From assembly GCF_009765275.1 (NCBI RefSeq), contig NZ_VOPH01000008.1, forward strand, positions 1 through 64,000: a DNA stretch of 64,000 nucleotides, read 5' to 3'. This stretch comes from Chachezhania sediminis. GTDB taxonomy: Bacteria > Pseudomonadota > Alphaproteobacteria > Rhodobacterales > Rhodobacteraceae. The notes under the pieces are model-generated. The model saw only the letters and a list, made by a program, of their open reading frames with translations. It searched no databases and had not been told where the DNA came from. The first letter of the stretch is position 1. Each line of letters starts with the position of its first letter. The translations under genes and the position numbers were made by a program. This document shows positions 52,962-62,197 of this stretch, piece after piece.

Positions 52962-54605
52962 GTGCTGCATCTAATCGCCCAGAACCTTGCGCCGCTGATG
53001 TTCTTCTCCATCATGCTGCTGCTTCTGCTCGGCTTCCCGGTCGCCTTCACGCTGGCGGCGGGCGGGCTGGCCTTCTTTGCCCTGGGCACGGCGCTCTCGG
53101 GGTTGGCGCCGGGCGATATCTCGCTGGCCTGGCCGCTTCTGCAGGCCCAGCCCGACCGGATCTTCGGCATCGTCAGCAACGACGTGCTGCTGGCCGTGCC
53201 CTTCTTCACCCTCATGGGGGCGATCTTCGAAAAGACCGGCATCGCCGAGGAACTGCTGGCCACCGTCGCCCGCCTGTTCGGCAGCCTGCGCGGCGGGCTG
53301 TGTTACGCCGTGATCCTGGTCGGCGCGCTCCTGGCGGCCACGACCGGGGTCGTTTCGGCCTCGGTCATGACGATGGGGCTGATCGCGCTGCCGATCATGC
53401 TGCGCAGCGGGTATCACCCGCACCTGGCGGCAGGGGTGATCACCGCATCCGGGACCCTGTCCCAGATCGTGCCGCCGTCGCTGGTGCTGATCGTCATGGC
53501 GGATCAGGTCATGGTCCCGGTGGGCGAGATCTATCGCGGCGCGCTGGTGCCTTCGGCCCTGCTGATCGGGGCCTACCTGCTGGCGATCCTGGTCCTGTCG
53601 GTTCTGTTCCCCAAGATGGTGCCCGCCTCGGCCGAGGCGGCGCCGGCGCGGCATGACTACCTGTCTTTCGTCCTGCTGGCCCTGCCGGGCATAGCGGTCG
53701 GGCTGGCCGGCCACCTGGTCTTCACCAACATGGACTCCGGCCCGCGCACCATTGCCGCCATTGCTGCCGGTGGCGTGACGTCCCTCCTTCTGGCCTGGCT
53801 CGACGGTATCAGGCCGCGCCCTGCCACCAGCAACTTCGCCCGGCAGGCGGTCCTGGCCATCGTGCCGACGCTGGGCCTGATCTTCCTGGTGCTGGGCACG
53901 ATCTTTCTGGGCGTGGCGACGCCCACCGAAAGCGGCGCATTGGGAGCCACCGGCGCGCTGCTTCTGGCGCTGGTCCGGGGGCGGATGTCGAAGGCGGACC
54001 TGACCCAGACCGTGGAACGCACGGCAAGGCTGACGGTCTTCGTCTTCTTCATCCTGATTGGCGCCAAGATGTTCAGCCTGACTTTCTACGGGCTGGGCGG
54101 CGACGAATGGCTGCACAGGGAGCTGACCTCGCTGCCCGGGGGGCGGACGGGGTTCATCGTCATCACGATGATCCTGATCTTCGTCCTGGGCTGTTTCCTC
54201 GACTTCTTCGAGATCGCCTTCATCGTCATCCCGCTGTTGCTGCCCACGGCCTATGCGCTGGACATCGATCCCCTGTGGTTCGCGCTGATCATCTCGATCA
54301 ACCTGCAGACCTCGTTCCTGACGCCACCCTTCGGCTTCGCGCTGTTCTACCTGCGGTCCGTCACCACGACCAATGGCCCGAACCGGCTGTCGAACGAGGC
54401 GATCTATTACGGCGCGCTGGGGTTCATCGCGATCAACGTGGTGGTGATGGGTCTCTTGATCGCATTCCCGGAACTGATCTCTCCGCCCACGCCCGATTTT
54501 GTCCCCGGTGCCGAAAACGCCGTCGACTTCGGCACCCGGTCTTCCGATTTCGGGGCCCCGGCTTCGGGCGACACATCCCAGAACCTGAACGATATCTTCA
54601 AGTAG
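52962..54605 (+). CDS. TRAP transporter large permease (DctM family), long form
   Basis: A 547-residue DctM permease, about 100 residues longer than the one at 47256. Conserved parts include SASVMTMGLIALPIMLRSGY, TASGTLSQIVPPSLVLIVMA, GCFLDFFEIAFIVIPLLLP and LTPPFGFALFYLRS. The extra length comes from an added central helix pair (LSFVLLALPGIAVGLAGH and AAIAAGGVTSLLLAWL) and a polar C-tail of about 40 residues, as in the larger 2-oxoacid/mannitol-type TRAP subclass. The start is GTG 52962 with a weak ribosome site; a short gap separates it from the small permease. Confidence 0.92.
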   Translation: MLHLIAQNLAPLMFFSIMLLLLLGFPVAFTLAAGGLAFFALGTALSGLAPGDISLAWPLLQAQPDRIFGIVSNDVLLAVPFFTLMGAIFEKTGIAEELLATVARLFGSLRGGLCYAVILVGALLAATTGVVSASVMTMGLIALPIMLRSGYHPHLAAGVITASGTLSQIVPPSLVLIVMADQVMVPVGEIYRGALVPSALLIGAYLLAILVLSVLFPKMVPASAEAAPARHDYLSFVLLALPGIAVGLAGHLVFTNMDSGPRTIAAIAAGGVTSLLLAWLDGIRPRPATSNFARQAVLAIVPTLGLIFLVLGTIFLGVATPTESGALGATGALLLALVRGRMSKADLTQTVERTARLTVFVFFILIGAKMFSLTFYGLGGDEWLHRELTSLPGGRTGFIVITMILIFVLGCFLDFFEIAFIVIPLLLPTAYALDIDPLWFALIISINLQTSFLTPPFGFALFYLRSVTTTNGPNRLSNEAIYYGALGFIAINVVVMGLLIAFPELISPPTPDFVPGAENAVDFGTRSSDFGAPASGDTSQNLNDIFK

Positions 54606-54611
54606 GACCCC

Positions 54612-55226
54612 ATGCCCGATCTACTTCTTTACGATTTCCCGCTGTCCGGCAATTGCTACAAGGTGCGCCTGCTGTGCGCGATGACGGGCATCAAGCTGAC
54701 CCTGAAGAACACGCGGGTTCTGGAGGGCGAAACCCGCACCGAAGAGTTTTTCCGGTTGAACCCGATGCAGCAGATCCCGGTCCTGAAGGACGGCGATTAC
54801 GTCGTGCAGGACAGCCAGGCGATCCTGGTCTACATCGCCCTGAAATATGCGCCCGACTGGATCGATGGCACGCCCGAAGGGATGGGCACGATCATGGAAT
54901 GGCTGTCCTTTGCTGCCAAGGAAGTGTCCAACGGCCCGCAGATGTCGCGGCTGCATTTCCTTGACCCGCACGAGAATATCGACATCGAGCGTGCACAGGC
55001 CGTGGGCCGCAAGGTGCTGGCGCTTCTGGACCGGCTGCTGACGTATCGCGACTGGCTGTGCCTGGGCCGGCCGACCATCGCGGATCTGGCGGTCTTTCCT
55101 TATGTCGGCCTTTCGGAACAGGGCCAACTGCCGCTGGCCGATTGCCCCAACGTGCTGGCCTGGCTGGACCGGATCCGGTCCCTGCCCGGCTATATTTCCA
55201 TGCCCGGCCTGAAGGAGGCGCTGTGA
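54612..55226 (+). CDS. glutathione S-transferase
   Basis: A 204-residue cytosolic GST. The N-terminal thioredoxin-like domain has YDFPLSGNCYKVRLL, where a serine/cysteine near residue 10-12 would contact glutathione, NPMQQIPVLKDG with the cis-proline, and QDSQAILVYIA. The C-terminal helical domain ends in RIRSLPGYISMPG. In aromatic pathways GSTs cleave ethers or remove halogens, but the specific role is unknown. It starts six bases after the TRAP permease gene, and the MOSC gene overlaps its stop by one base. Confidence 0.9.
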   Translation: MPDLLLYDFPLSGNCYKVRLLCAMTGIKLTLKNTRVLEGETRTEEFFRLNPMQQIPVLKDGDYVVQDSQAILVYIALKYAPDWIDGTPEGMGTIMEWLSFAAKEVSNGPQMSRLHFLDPHENIDIERAQAVGRKVLALLDRLLTYRDWLCLGRPTIADLAVFPYVGLSEQGQLPLADCPNVLAWLDRIRSLPGYISMPGLKEAL

Positions 55227-55696
55227 TGGCAACCTGGACAGGAACAGTCGAACATCTGCACATTGTGCCCCGGTCCTTCCTGCCGATGCGCAGCATGGAC
55301 AGGATCGAGCTGGTCGCGGGCCGCGGCATCACCGGCGACCGCTATTCCACCGGCGACGGGTTCTATTCCGACCGGCCCGAGGAAGGCCGCCAGGTGACCC
55401 TGTTCGAGATCGAGACGCTGGAAGCGCTTCAGCGCGATCACAAGGTGACGCTGCTGCCGGCCGAGCACCGGCGCAATGTCACCGTGCGGGACGTGCCGCT
55501 GAACCACCTGGTGGGACAGCGGTTCCGGATTGGGCCGGTGCTGCTGGAAGGCACGCGCCTGTCGACCCCCTGCCGCCATATCGAGCAGATCACCGGACAG
55601 GAGATCTTCACCATCCTGCTGCACCGTTCGGGCCTGCATGCCCGCATCCTGGAAGGCGGCGAGGTGGCCCTTGGCGACACGATCAGACCGGAGTGA
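55226..55696 (+). CDS. MOSC-domain protein
   Basis: A 156-residue MOSC (molybdenum cofactor sulfurase C-terminal) domain protein. GRGITGDRYSTG is the family's start motif, RNVTVRDVPLNHLVG precedes the conserved cysteine in STPCRHIEQI. Stand-alone MOSC proteins are thought to carry sulfur for metal-sulfur or molybdoenzyme work, or to reduce N-hydroxylated compounds with redox partners. The ATG at 55226 overlaps the GST stop (TGATG). The reductase gene downstream could be its electron partner. Confidence 0.9.
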   Translation: MATWTGTVEHLHIVPRSFLPMRSMDRIELVAGRGITGDRYSTGDGFYSDRPEEGRQVTLFEIETLEALQRDHKVTLLPAEHRRNVTVRDVPLNHLVGQRFRIGPVLLEGTRLSTPCRHIEQITGQEIFTILLHRSGLHARILEGGEVALGDTIRPE

Positions 55697-55700
55697 GACC

Positions 55701-56648
55701 ATGCCCAAACCGATACACCGCGTCAGCGCGGTCATCCGCACCCTTACCGACCTGCCGGGCGACATCCGCCTGATCGAGCTTGCCGACCGGGACGACTGGG
55801 ACCTGCCGCCCTTTACCGCCGGTGCCCATATCGACCTGCACCTGCCCAGCGGCCGGATCCGGCAATATTCACTGGTGGGCGATCCGGCCGTATCTAACCG
55901 CTATGTCATAGCCGTTGCACGGGACGAGGCCGGGCGCGGCGGCTCGCGCGAGGTGCACGACGGCCTGGCGGTCGGGGACGAGGTGATGTTGTCCCTGCCG
56001 CGCAACCACTTTCCCATGGCGGACGAAGGTCGCGTTGTCATGGTGGCCGGCGGCATCGGTCTGACGCCCTTCCTGTCGATGCTGCCCGCGCTGCTGGCGG
56101 AAGGCCGGGACTTCGCGCTGCATGTCTGCAACGGCAGCGTGGCGCGGCACGGGCTGGCCGACCTGCTGGATGGCGTTCCGCCGGACCGGCTTCACCTTCA
56201 TTTCAGCGATGCCGGCACCCGGCTGGACCTGGCCGAACTGGTTGCCACGCTGGGGCCCGACGACCACCTTTATGTCTGCGGCCCGGAACGGATGCTGGAC
56301 GCGGCGCAGGCGGCGGGGGAAGGCCTTGGCGACAGGCTGCACATGGAACGCTTCGGTGCGGCGATCCTGGCCGGGCAGACCGCCTACGAGGTCGAACTGG
56401 CGCGCAGCGGCGAGGTCATCCGCGTCGGCGCGGCGCAGACGATGTTGGAAGCCCTGCGCGAGGCTGGGGTCGAAGTTCCGTCCTCGTGCGAGGCGGGGGT
56501 CTGCCTGGATTGCAAGACCCGCTATCTGTCTGGGACGCCGGTCCATCGCGATCTGATCATGCCGCAAGGGGAACGTGGCGAGTTCCTGACGCCCTGCGTG
56601 TCCGGCTGCGCCAGCGAACGGATCGTCCTGGACCTGCCTTTGCCATAG
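55701..56648 (+). CDS. VanB-type oxidoreductase (FMN, NAD(P)H, C-terminal 2Fe-2S)
   Basis: A 315-residue phthalate-dioxygenase-reductase family protein. Order: flavin domain (HLPSGRIRQYSLVGDP near residue 48), nucleotide domain (VVMVAGGIGLTPFLSML at 112-128, YVCGPERML), and a plant-type ferredoxin domain with Cys263, Cys268, Cys271 and Cys299. Such proteins pass electrons from NAD(P)H to Rieske oxygenases like vanillate demethylase. The Rieske oxygenase at 60184 is the nearest partner, beyond the porin and PLD genes. The ATG at 55701 follows GGAGTG. Confidence 0.93.
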   Translation: MPKPIHRVSAVIRTLTDLPGDIRLIELADRDDWDLPPFTAGAHIDLHLPSGRIRQYSLVGDPAVSNRYVIAVARDEAGRGGSREVHDGLAVGDEVMLSLPRNHFPMADEGRVVMVAGGIGLTPFLSMLPALLAEGRDFALHVCNGSVARHGLADLLDGVPPDRLHLHFSDAGTRLDLAELVATLGPDDHLYVCGPERMLDAAQAAGEGLGDRLHMERFGAAILAGQTAYEVELARSGEVIRVGAAQTMLEALREAGVEVPSSCEAGVCLDCKTRYLSGTPVHRDLIMPQGERGEFLTPCVSGCASERIVLDLPLP

Positions 56649-56697
56649 CGGCCCGTCTCCCGTCGCGGCCCGTTACGAAGGGCAACAATGCCACGCT

Positions 56698-56720
56698 GTC
56701 CGGCCTCTCTGCGGCCGGAC
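56698..56720. terminator. hairpin between convergent reductase and porin genes
   Basis: Perfect 8-bp arms GTCCGGCC and GGCCGGAC with a seven-base loop lie between two convergent stop codons. No U-run on either side, so it is only a possible bidirectional terminator. Confidence 0.4.
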
Positions 56721-56773
56721 GACATGCGGGGTCCTTCATCCCGGCTGGTGCATGTGGGCGCCTGCCCGGCGGG

Positions 56774-57964
56774 TCACTCGTCGGCTCCGCTCCAGTCCGT
56801 GTCCTGCCAGTCGTCGGGCAGCTTGATCGCTTCGAGTTTGCGGAAGACCCATTTGGTGCCGAACAGCACCGACGATGCCGTCTGGTAGGACTGTCCCCCG
56901 CCGGTGTAATCGTAGTTGCGCAGGCCCAGGTAGAACTGCAGGTTCAGTTGGTCGATGTCCTGCACGATCCCCAGCCCATAGGACATCGCCTCGGACCCGT
57001 CCTCGACCGTATCCACGCCGCGGTAAAGGTCGACCGACAATGCGGTATCGCCCCAGTCGGACCACCGTCGCGTCAGGCCGATCTTGGAATAAAGGTAATG
57101 TCCCTCGTTCGCACGGGCACCGTATGCGGCGGTCAGGTTTAGCCCCGACGGGTTGTGCAGCAGGCTGAAAGACCCGGCCAGCTGTCCCGCCGTGGCGGAG
57201 GTGATGTCGGCCAGCGACGTCCCCAGCGAGGTCTTCACCTCGAAGTCGCCCAGCGTATTGCGATAGAACAGCGCCGCGTCGGCCAGTGAATCGTTCAGGA
57301 CCACGTTGTCGTAGGTTATGTCGAGACCAGCGGCCACGGCCACGCGGAAATAGCCAAGCTGGTTCAGCGCCAGTTCCGGGCTGTCCCAGCGGACCCGCGG
57401 CGCGCGGCCGCCGTCGAAGGTCGGATAGGCATTCGCAATGGTGACATTGGACAGCGCGCCGCTTGCGTCGCGGAACGCAAATCCGCCGGCAGTGTCGGTG
57501 ATGCCGACATAGGCGGCCAGTTGCGTGCCCGACAGATCGGATTGTGTCACGCCGTCGGTCGCCATGCTGCCCTGTCCGAAGGCGAAGGTGCCCATCCGGT
57601 CGGTGTCGAGGAAAAGTTCCACCTTGCGCAGCGCCGCGGCGTTCAGGTCGATCAGCGGCGGCGTGTTGACCTGCGACATGGCCGCGGATTGGCGCAGGCC
57701 CAGCGACGTCTCGATGTTGAACCGCAGTTTCCCGTTTCCGGCCGGCAGGTCCAGCCATAGCCCAAGGCGCCCCCCGGAATAGGAGTTGTCGGCGACGTTG
57801 GAATACTGTTTCTCGCCGTCCCCGAAGGACACGATCGCCGGGGTGAAATGCCCATAGAAGCGAATGTCGTTGATCGGAAGGGACTGCGCGGACAGCGCCG
57901 CGGGAAGAAGCGTTGCGGTCAGAGCCGCCCCGGTCAGACCGGAAAAGCCGTTGAAACTGGTCAT
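56774..57964 (-). CDS. outer-membrane porin
   Basis: A 396-residue beta-barrel protein with a signal-like start (AALTATLLPAALSAQ) and alternating polar/hydrophobic strands such as GRLGLWLDLPAGNGKLRFNI, ALRKVELFLDTDRMGTFAFG and YFRVAVAAGLDITYD. The MGTFAFGQGSMATDG segment resembles gram-negative porins of alphaproteobacteria. It probably lets the substrates of the neighbouring TRAP and oxygenase systems cross the outer membrane. The C-terminus lacks a final phenylalanine (it ends TDWSGADE), which is unusual for porins. Confidence 0.8.
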   Translation of the reverse strand: MTSFNGFSGLTGAALTATLLPAALSAQSLPINDIRFYGHFTPAIVSFGDGEKQYSNVADNSYSGGRLGLWLDLPAGNGKLRFNIETSLGLRQSAAMSQVNTPPLIDLNAAALRKVELFLDTDRMGTFAFGQGSMATDGVTQSDLSGTQLAAYVGITDTAGGFAFRDASGALSNVTIANAYPTFDGGRAPRVRWDSPELALNQLGYFRVAVAAGLDITYDNVVLNDSLADAALFYRNTLGDFEVKTSLGTSLADITSATAGQLAGSFSLLHNPSGLNLTAAYGARANEGHYLYSKIGLTRRWSDWGDTALSVDLYRGVDTVEDGSEAMSYGLGIVQDIDQLNLQFYLGLRNYDYTGGGQSYQTASSVLFGTKWVFRKLEAIKLPDDWQDTDWSGADE

Positions 57965-58352
57965 GGGATCAAGGGGCCGAACGGTTCGCGTTTCGGTTTG
58001 GCGTTGGGATCGATGCCCGCGCCCCGCGCTTTGTTTGTTTCGAAAGAATGCACTGGCCCGCCCGTTCCAATTTCACGTCCTGCACCGCGTCCCGGAGCTG
58101 ATCTGCCGAAGGGTTCCGGCCTTCGGTGCTGCCCCGAAAGCCGGATCATCGCAGAACGCGCATGCCCGCGGCGTTGCGGCCCGGGTCGCCGTGCCGGAGC
58201 AGGCTAGCATGGCCGGGGGCTGTCTGCCACCGGTTGAACTGCCTCTTCGGCCTTCATTGCGCGATGGCCCGGCCGCGGCCGGGCCGTCCCACGGCACCCG
58301 CCGCCATTCCGGCGGCAGAAGGCGCGCCCCAGCGGCGCTTGCGATCCTGCAC
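57965..58352. other. gap between porin and PLD genes
   Basis: About 390 bases with no supported gene. It holds the porin promoter region on its left side and, on its right, several GC-rich dyads, notably the perfect 20-bp palindrome at 58266-58285, which may end transcription of the PLD gene. Confidence 0.5.
58266..58285. repeat. 20-bp perfect GC palindrome
   Basis: The sequence GGCCCGGC-CGCG-GCCGGGCC is fully self-complementary. It lies about 70 bases beyond the PLD stop on the minus strand. No U-run; either a 3'-end hairpin or chance in GC-rich DNA. Confidence 0.4.
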
Positions 58353-59894
58353 CTACAGCATCCATTCGACAGGTAGCCAGCCGACGACATGGACCATGAG
58401 CCGCTGAAACAGGCTGGTGCGGGGATCGGCGTCATAGGTCCGGGTGGTGCCGTCGGGCAAGGTCTCGGTCCAGTCGAGGTGGCCCTTGTCGTCCAGTCCG
58501 ACCCTGTAGGCAAAACCGGGCGCATCGAGCTGGGCCGCGAGCGAGGCTGCCATGGTCGGACTGTCGATCAGGACCCCCATCTCGGTGTTCAGTCGTGCCG
58601 ACCTGGGGTCCAGGTTGTACGATCCGACGAAAACGCGTTTTCCATCGAAGCCGAAGACCTTGGCGTGAAGCCCCGATGCCGATCCCGCCAGGATTTCCGG
58701 CAGGCTGCGGGCGACATGTTCCTCGCGCATGGACCTAAGTTCCAGAAGCTCGACCCCGCTGTCGACGAGGTCCTGTCGATAGGCCACATAGCCCGCATGC
58801 ACCGGCATCACGTCCGTCGACTCCAGCGCGTTGGTCAGGACCCGGACGCGGACGCCCTGTCGCGCCAGCGAGGTCAGGACCTCGGTCCCGCGGTCACCCG
58901 GGATGAAATAGGCGGAGACCAGATCGAGGGAAGTGTCCACATCTGCCGTCAGCGCCAGCAGCCCTTCGTTGACAAGCCGGTCGTCCGCGACCTGGCCGAA
59001 CCCTTTCAGCGGATCGTCGACGTAAAGAACCGCGGTGCCCCATTCGAACTGCAGGTCACGGGATTCCATCGCCTTGATCAAAAGGCTGTCCCGGATCGCA
59101 TCCCGGTAACCTGCGCCGATGGCGGTGTCGCGCGCCTCGGCCGCGAGGGCGGCAATCGACGGTGTTCCGGCCGGGGTGAGCAACTTGTCGGCTGCCCAGA
59201 CCGCATCGCTGTTCCAGTAGGCGTCGAAACTGGCGGCGACGTCACCCACGATCGGGCCGACGCCGATGACGTCGACATCGAAGTAATGCGTGCCTTCGCC
59301 ATAGCCGAAATAGATGTCGCCGATGTTCCGGCCGCCAAGGATCGTGGCAACGCCATCCACCGTCATCGACTTGTTATGCATCCGGCGATTCAGACGGCTG
59401 AAGGCAAAGGCATAGGACAGAAGCTTGGGATTTCGCAGGGCGAAGGGATTGAAGATGCGCACTTCGGCCGAAGGCATCGCATCCAGTTCGGCCAGCAGCG
59501 GGTCGAGGCCGGGAATGCCGTTGTCATCGACCAGAAGCCGGACGCGCACACCGCGCGCGGCCGCCGCCCGCAATTCGTCCAGCAGCAGCAGCCCCGTCGT
59601 GTCGTCCTGCCAAATGTAGTACTGGGCATCGATGGACGATACCGCCTCGCGGGCCAGTATCGCCCGGGCGGCGAAGGCGCCGCGTCCGTCCGCCAGCGGC
59701 CGGATCCCGGTTTCGCCGGGATGACGTTCCGTGGTTGGAAGGATCGCCTGTGCCAGCGGGCCGTCCCGGTCCGGCGGCAGCCGGTGGCTGCGCGCGGCGA
59801 AATGTTCGGAGGGCAACGGGAAAAGGATCATCAGGCCGACAAGGGCGACGGCAAGGGCAATCACGATCACGGCCAGGAATTTCAGGATTCGCAT
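58353..59894 (-). CDS. phospholipase D/cardiolipin synthase-like protein
   Basis: A 513-residue PLD-superfamily protein with an N-terminal membrane anchor (FLAVIVIALAVALVGLMILF). Two HKD motifs are present: MHNKSMTVDG with His173, Lys175 and Asp180, and LHAKVFGFDG near residue 415 followed by GSYNLDPRS. This is the pattern of the YmdC/ClsC-like group, which joins or hydrolyses phospholipid headgroups. Function as a cardiolipin synthase is possible but unproven. It stands alone, separate from the oxygenase pair around it. Confidence 0.9.
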   Translation of the reverse strand: MRILKFLAVIVIALAVALVGLMILFPLPSEHFAARSHRLPPDRDGPLAQAILPTTERHPGETGIRPLADGRGAFAARAILAREAVSSIDAQYYIWQDDTTGLLLLDELRAAAARGVRVRLLVDDNGIPGLDPLLAELDAMPSAEVRIFNPFALRNPKLLSYAFAFSRLNRRMHNKSMTVDGVATILGGRNIGDIYFGYGEGTHYFDVDVIGVGPIVGDVAASFDAYWNSDAVWAADKLLTPAGTPSIAALAAEARDTAIGAGYRDAIRDSLLIKAMESRDLQFEWGTAVLYVDDPLKGFGQVADDRLVNEGLLALTADVDTSLDLVSAYFIPGDRGTEVLTSLARQGVRVRVLTNALESTDVMPVHAGYVAYRQDLVDSGVELLELRSMREEHVARSLPEILAGSASGLHAKVFGFDGKRVFVGSYNLDPRSARLNTEMGVLIDSPTMAASLAAQLDAPGFAYRVGLDDKGHLDWTETLPDGTTRTYDADPRTSLFQRLMVHVVGWLPVEWML

Positions 59895-60102
59895 CGGTCG
59901 ACGTCACCAGGTTTGTTGTCGGTCGGGGGGGAGGCGCAGCCGGCCTTGCCGGGGCAAATTGAACACACAAGGCGCCCGGCTCCAAGTTCGGATCGCGCTG
60001 CGACGGGGCGCGTAGGGCCCGGACTGCCGCAGCCGGAACCAGGTGCCGAGAGGGCGGCAGGTCCGTCTGGTCACGGCATCTGCCCCGTGGCGGCGATTTC
60101 TC

Positions 60103-60132
60103 TTGGAGAAATTTTTCAACTGGAAGTAAAAT
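60103..60132 (+). promoter_or_regulatory. candidate sigma-70-like promoter of the Rieske oxygenase gene
   Basis: TTGGAG (60103-60108) and TAAAAT (60127-60132) are spaced by 18 bases, about 50 bases upstream of the ATG. The spacer is AT-rich. The gene therefore seems to have its own promoter. Confidence 0.45.
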
Positions 60133-60183
60133 GATCCGGGGCGCGGCCGGGGGCCGCTTTCCGTTCGTTTTCAGAGGTATGCC

Positions 60184-61236
60184 ATGCAGAATGATCTTCT
60201 CGGCGGGGACGTCTTTGTCCGCAATTGCTGGTACGTCGCCGGGCGCAGCGCGGATTTCGGGCCGTCGCTGTCGGCGATGACGCTGCTGGGCGAGAAGGTC
60301 GTGATCTTCCGCGGGGCAGGGGGCGAACCCATCGCACTGGAAGACGCCTGCCCGCACCGCAAACTGCCGCTGTCAAAGGGGCAGGTGAAGGGCAGCACCG
60401 TGGTCTGTGGCTATCACGGGCTGACCTTCGATTGCACCGGCGCCTGTGTGGCGGCGCCGACGCAGGAAGACGCGATCCCCGGGCGCGCGGTGGTGCGGCC
60501 CTACCCGGTCGAGGATCGCTGGGGCTTTCTGTGGATCTGGATGGGCGATGCGGCAAAGGCGGACCGGGACGCGATCATCGACATTCCGCATTTCGACGAT
60601 CCGACCTGGGGCCGGACGGCGCTGGGTGCGCTGAGCATCGCGTGCAACTACCTGTACGTCACCGACAACCTGCTGGACCCCAGCCACGTGGCCTGGGTGC
60701 ATGTCACGTCATTCGCCGGGGCCGGGACGGACAATCGCCCGCTGGAAATGGAGGAAAGCGACGATCACGTCACGATCTATCGCTGGATCCCGTCGCAACC
60801 CGCGCCGCCCTACTACAAGGCACTGATGGATTTCGGGGACAATTGCGACCGCAAGCAGCACTACGAATGCCGGGTGCCGTCCACTGCGATCAACAAGTCG
60901 ATCTATACGCCGGCCGGGCAGGGCGGCGACGACGCAGCCCTGCCGGCAGAGTCCTTCATCAACATCTCGTACAACTTCATCACGCCGGTGGACGGCGAAA
61001 GCTCTCTCTATTTCTGGTTCCAGCACCGGAACGGCCATGCGGGGGATGCAGAGATCGACCGGAAGATGTTCGAAGGTGCGACCATGGCCTTCAACGAGGA
61101 CAAGGAAGTCCTGGAAGAGGTGCAGAAGGGCATGGCGGGGCGGGTGACACCCTATCTGAACCTCGGGCTGGACAAGGGCGCGATGCGGTTCCGCCAGAAG
61201 GTCGCCAGGCGGGCGGAGGCGGAGCGGGCAGAGTAA
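60184..61236 (+). CDS. Rieske non-heme iron oxygenase (VanA-like)
   Basis: A 350-residue oxygenase component. The Rieske centre has Cys56-His58 and Cys75-His78 (ACPHR, CGYHG); the mononuclear iron site uses His168, His173 and a later Asp, with LDPSHVAWVH as the family motif. It resembles vanillate O-demethylase and related aromatic-ring or methyl-group oxygenases. Electrons must come from a separate reductase, most simply the VanB-type protein at 55701. The ATG follows AGAGGT. Substrate not determinable; vanillate is only one option. Confidence 0.92.
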   Translation: MQNDLLGGDVFVRNCWYVAGRSADFGPSLSAMTLLGEKVVIFRGAGGEPIALEDACPHRKLPLSKGQVKGSTVVCGYHGLTFDCTGACVAAPTQEDAIPGRAVVRPYPVEDRWGFLWIWMGDAAKADRDAIIDIPHFDDPTWGRTALGALSIACNYLYVTDNLLDPSHVAWVHVTSFAGAGTDNRPLEMEESDDHVTIYRWIPSQPAPPYYKALMDFGDNCDRKQHYECRVPSTAINKSIYTPAGQGGDDAALPAESFINISYNFITPVDGESSLYFWFQHRNGHAGDAEIDRKMFEGATMAFNEDKEVLEEVQKGMAGRVTPYLNLGLDKGAMRFRQKVARRAEAERAE

Positions 61237-61436
61237 GGCCGGCCACGCTTCGGAGCTGAAGTCCCACCCGGCGGCACGCCGGGCACCGATCGACCCGCCA
61301 CCCCGGGAGCGGCCGTTTCGCGACCATCCCTGGGGACTGTCGCCATCCGTCATGTCGAGACACCGGACGTCCCGCTTCTTCCACCCGCTGCCCGGCCTGC
61401 GGCCCGGCGGGACATTCGATGTACCTGCGTACCCCT

Positions 61437-62189
61437 TCAGTGCCCCAGCAACTGGCTCAGGAACAGTTGCGCGCGGTCGGTCCTGGGGGCGTTGAAGAAT
61501 GTCTCGGGCTCGGCGATCTCGACGATTTCGCCCTCGTCCATGAAGACCACGCGGTCGGCCACCTTGCGGGCAAATCCCATCTCGTGCGTGACGCAGATCA
61601 TCGTCATGCCGTCCTCGGCCAGCTCGATCATCACGTCTAGGACGCCCGCGATCATCTCGGGGTCCAGGGCCGAGGTCGGTTCGTCGAAGAGCATCACCTT
61701 GGGCTTCATGCACAAGGCCCGCGCGATGGCGACGCGCTGTTGCTGGCCGCCCGACAGCTGTGTCGGGAACTTCGCGGCCTGTTCGGCGATATGCACCCGT
61801 TCCAGATAGTGCATCCCCAGTTCGCGCGCCTGGGCCTTCGACATCCCCCGGTTCCGCATCGGACCCAGCGTCAGGTTGTCCAGGATGGTCATGTGCGGGA
61901 ACAGGTTGAAGCTTTGAAAGACCATGCCGACCTCGCGGCGGATCTTCTCGATATCCTTCATGCCGGGAGTGACATCTGTCCCGTCGACGCGGATCGTGCC
62001 CTTCTGGTGTGCCTCCAGCTGGTTGATGCAGCGGATCATTGTCGATTTGCCGGACCCCGACGGCCCGCAAACGACCACCTTTTCGCGTTCGTGGACCGTC
62101 AGGTTGATGTCGAACAGCGCGCTGAAATCGCCGTACCACTTGCATAGGCCCGCGATCTCGACCAGCGGCCTGTTGGTTGCGTCGGACAT
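61437..62189 (-). CDS. polar amino acid ABC transporter ATP-binding protein (GlnQ-like)
   Basis: A 250-residue ATPase with Walker A GPSGSGKS (near residue 43), Q-loop [12 protein letters not shown], signature LSGGQQQR and Walker [13 protein letters not shown], all typical of the glutamine/glutamate-type importers. The ATG at 62187-62189 follows AGGAG and lies eight bases after the permease stop. It is the last gene of the operon; the 200 bases beyond its stop hold nothing obvious. Confidence 0.95.
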   Translation of the reverse strand: MSDATNRPLVEIAGLCKWYGDFSALFDINLTVHEREKVVVCGPSGSGKSTMIRCINQLEAHQKGTIRVDGTDVTPGMKDIEKIRREVGMVFQSFNLFPHMTILDNLTLGPMRNRGMSKAQARELGMHYLERVHIAEQAAKFPTQLSGGQQQRVAIARALCMKPKVMLFDEPTSALDPEMIAGVLDVMIELAEDGMTMICVTHEMGFARKVADRVVFMDEGEIVEIAEPETFFNAPRTDRAQLFLSQLLGH

Positions 62190-62197
62190 GAAGGCTC

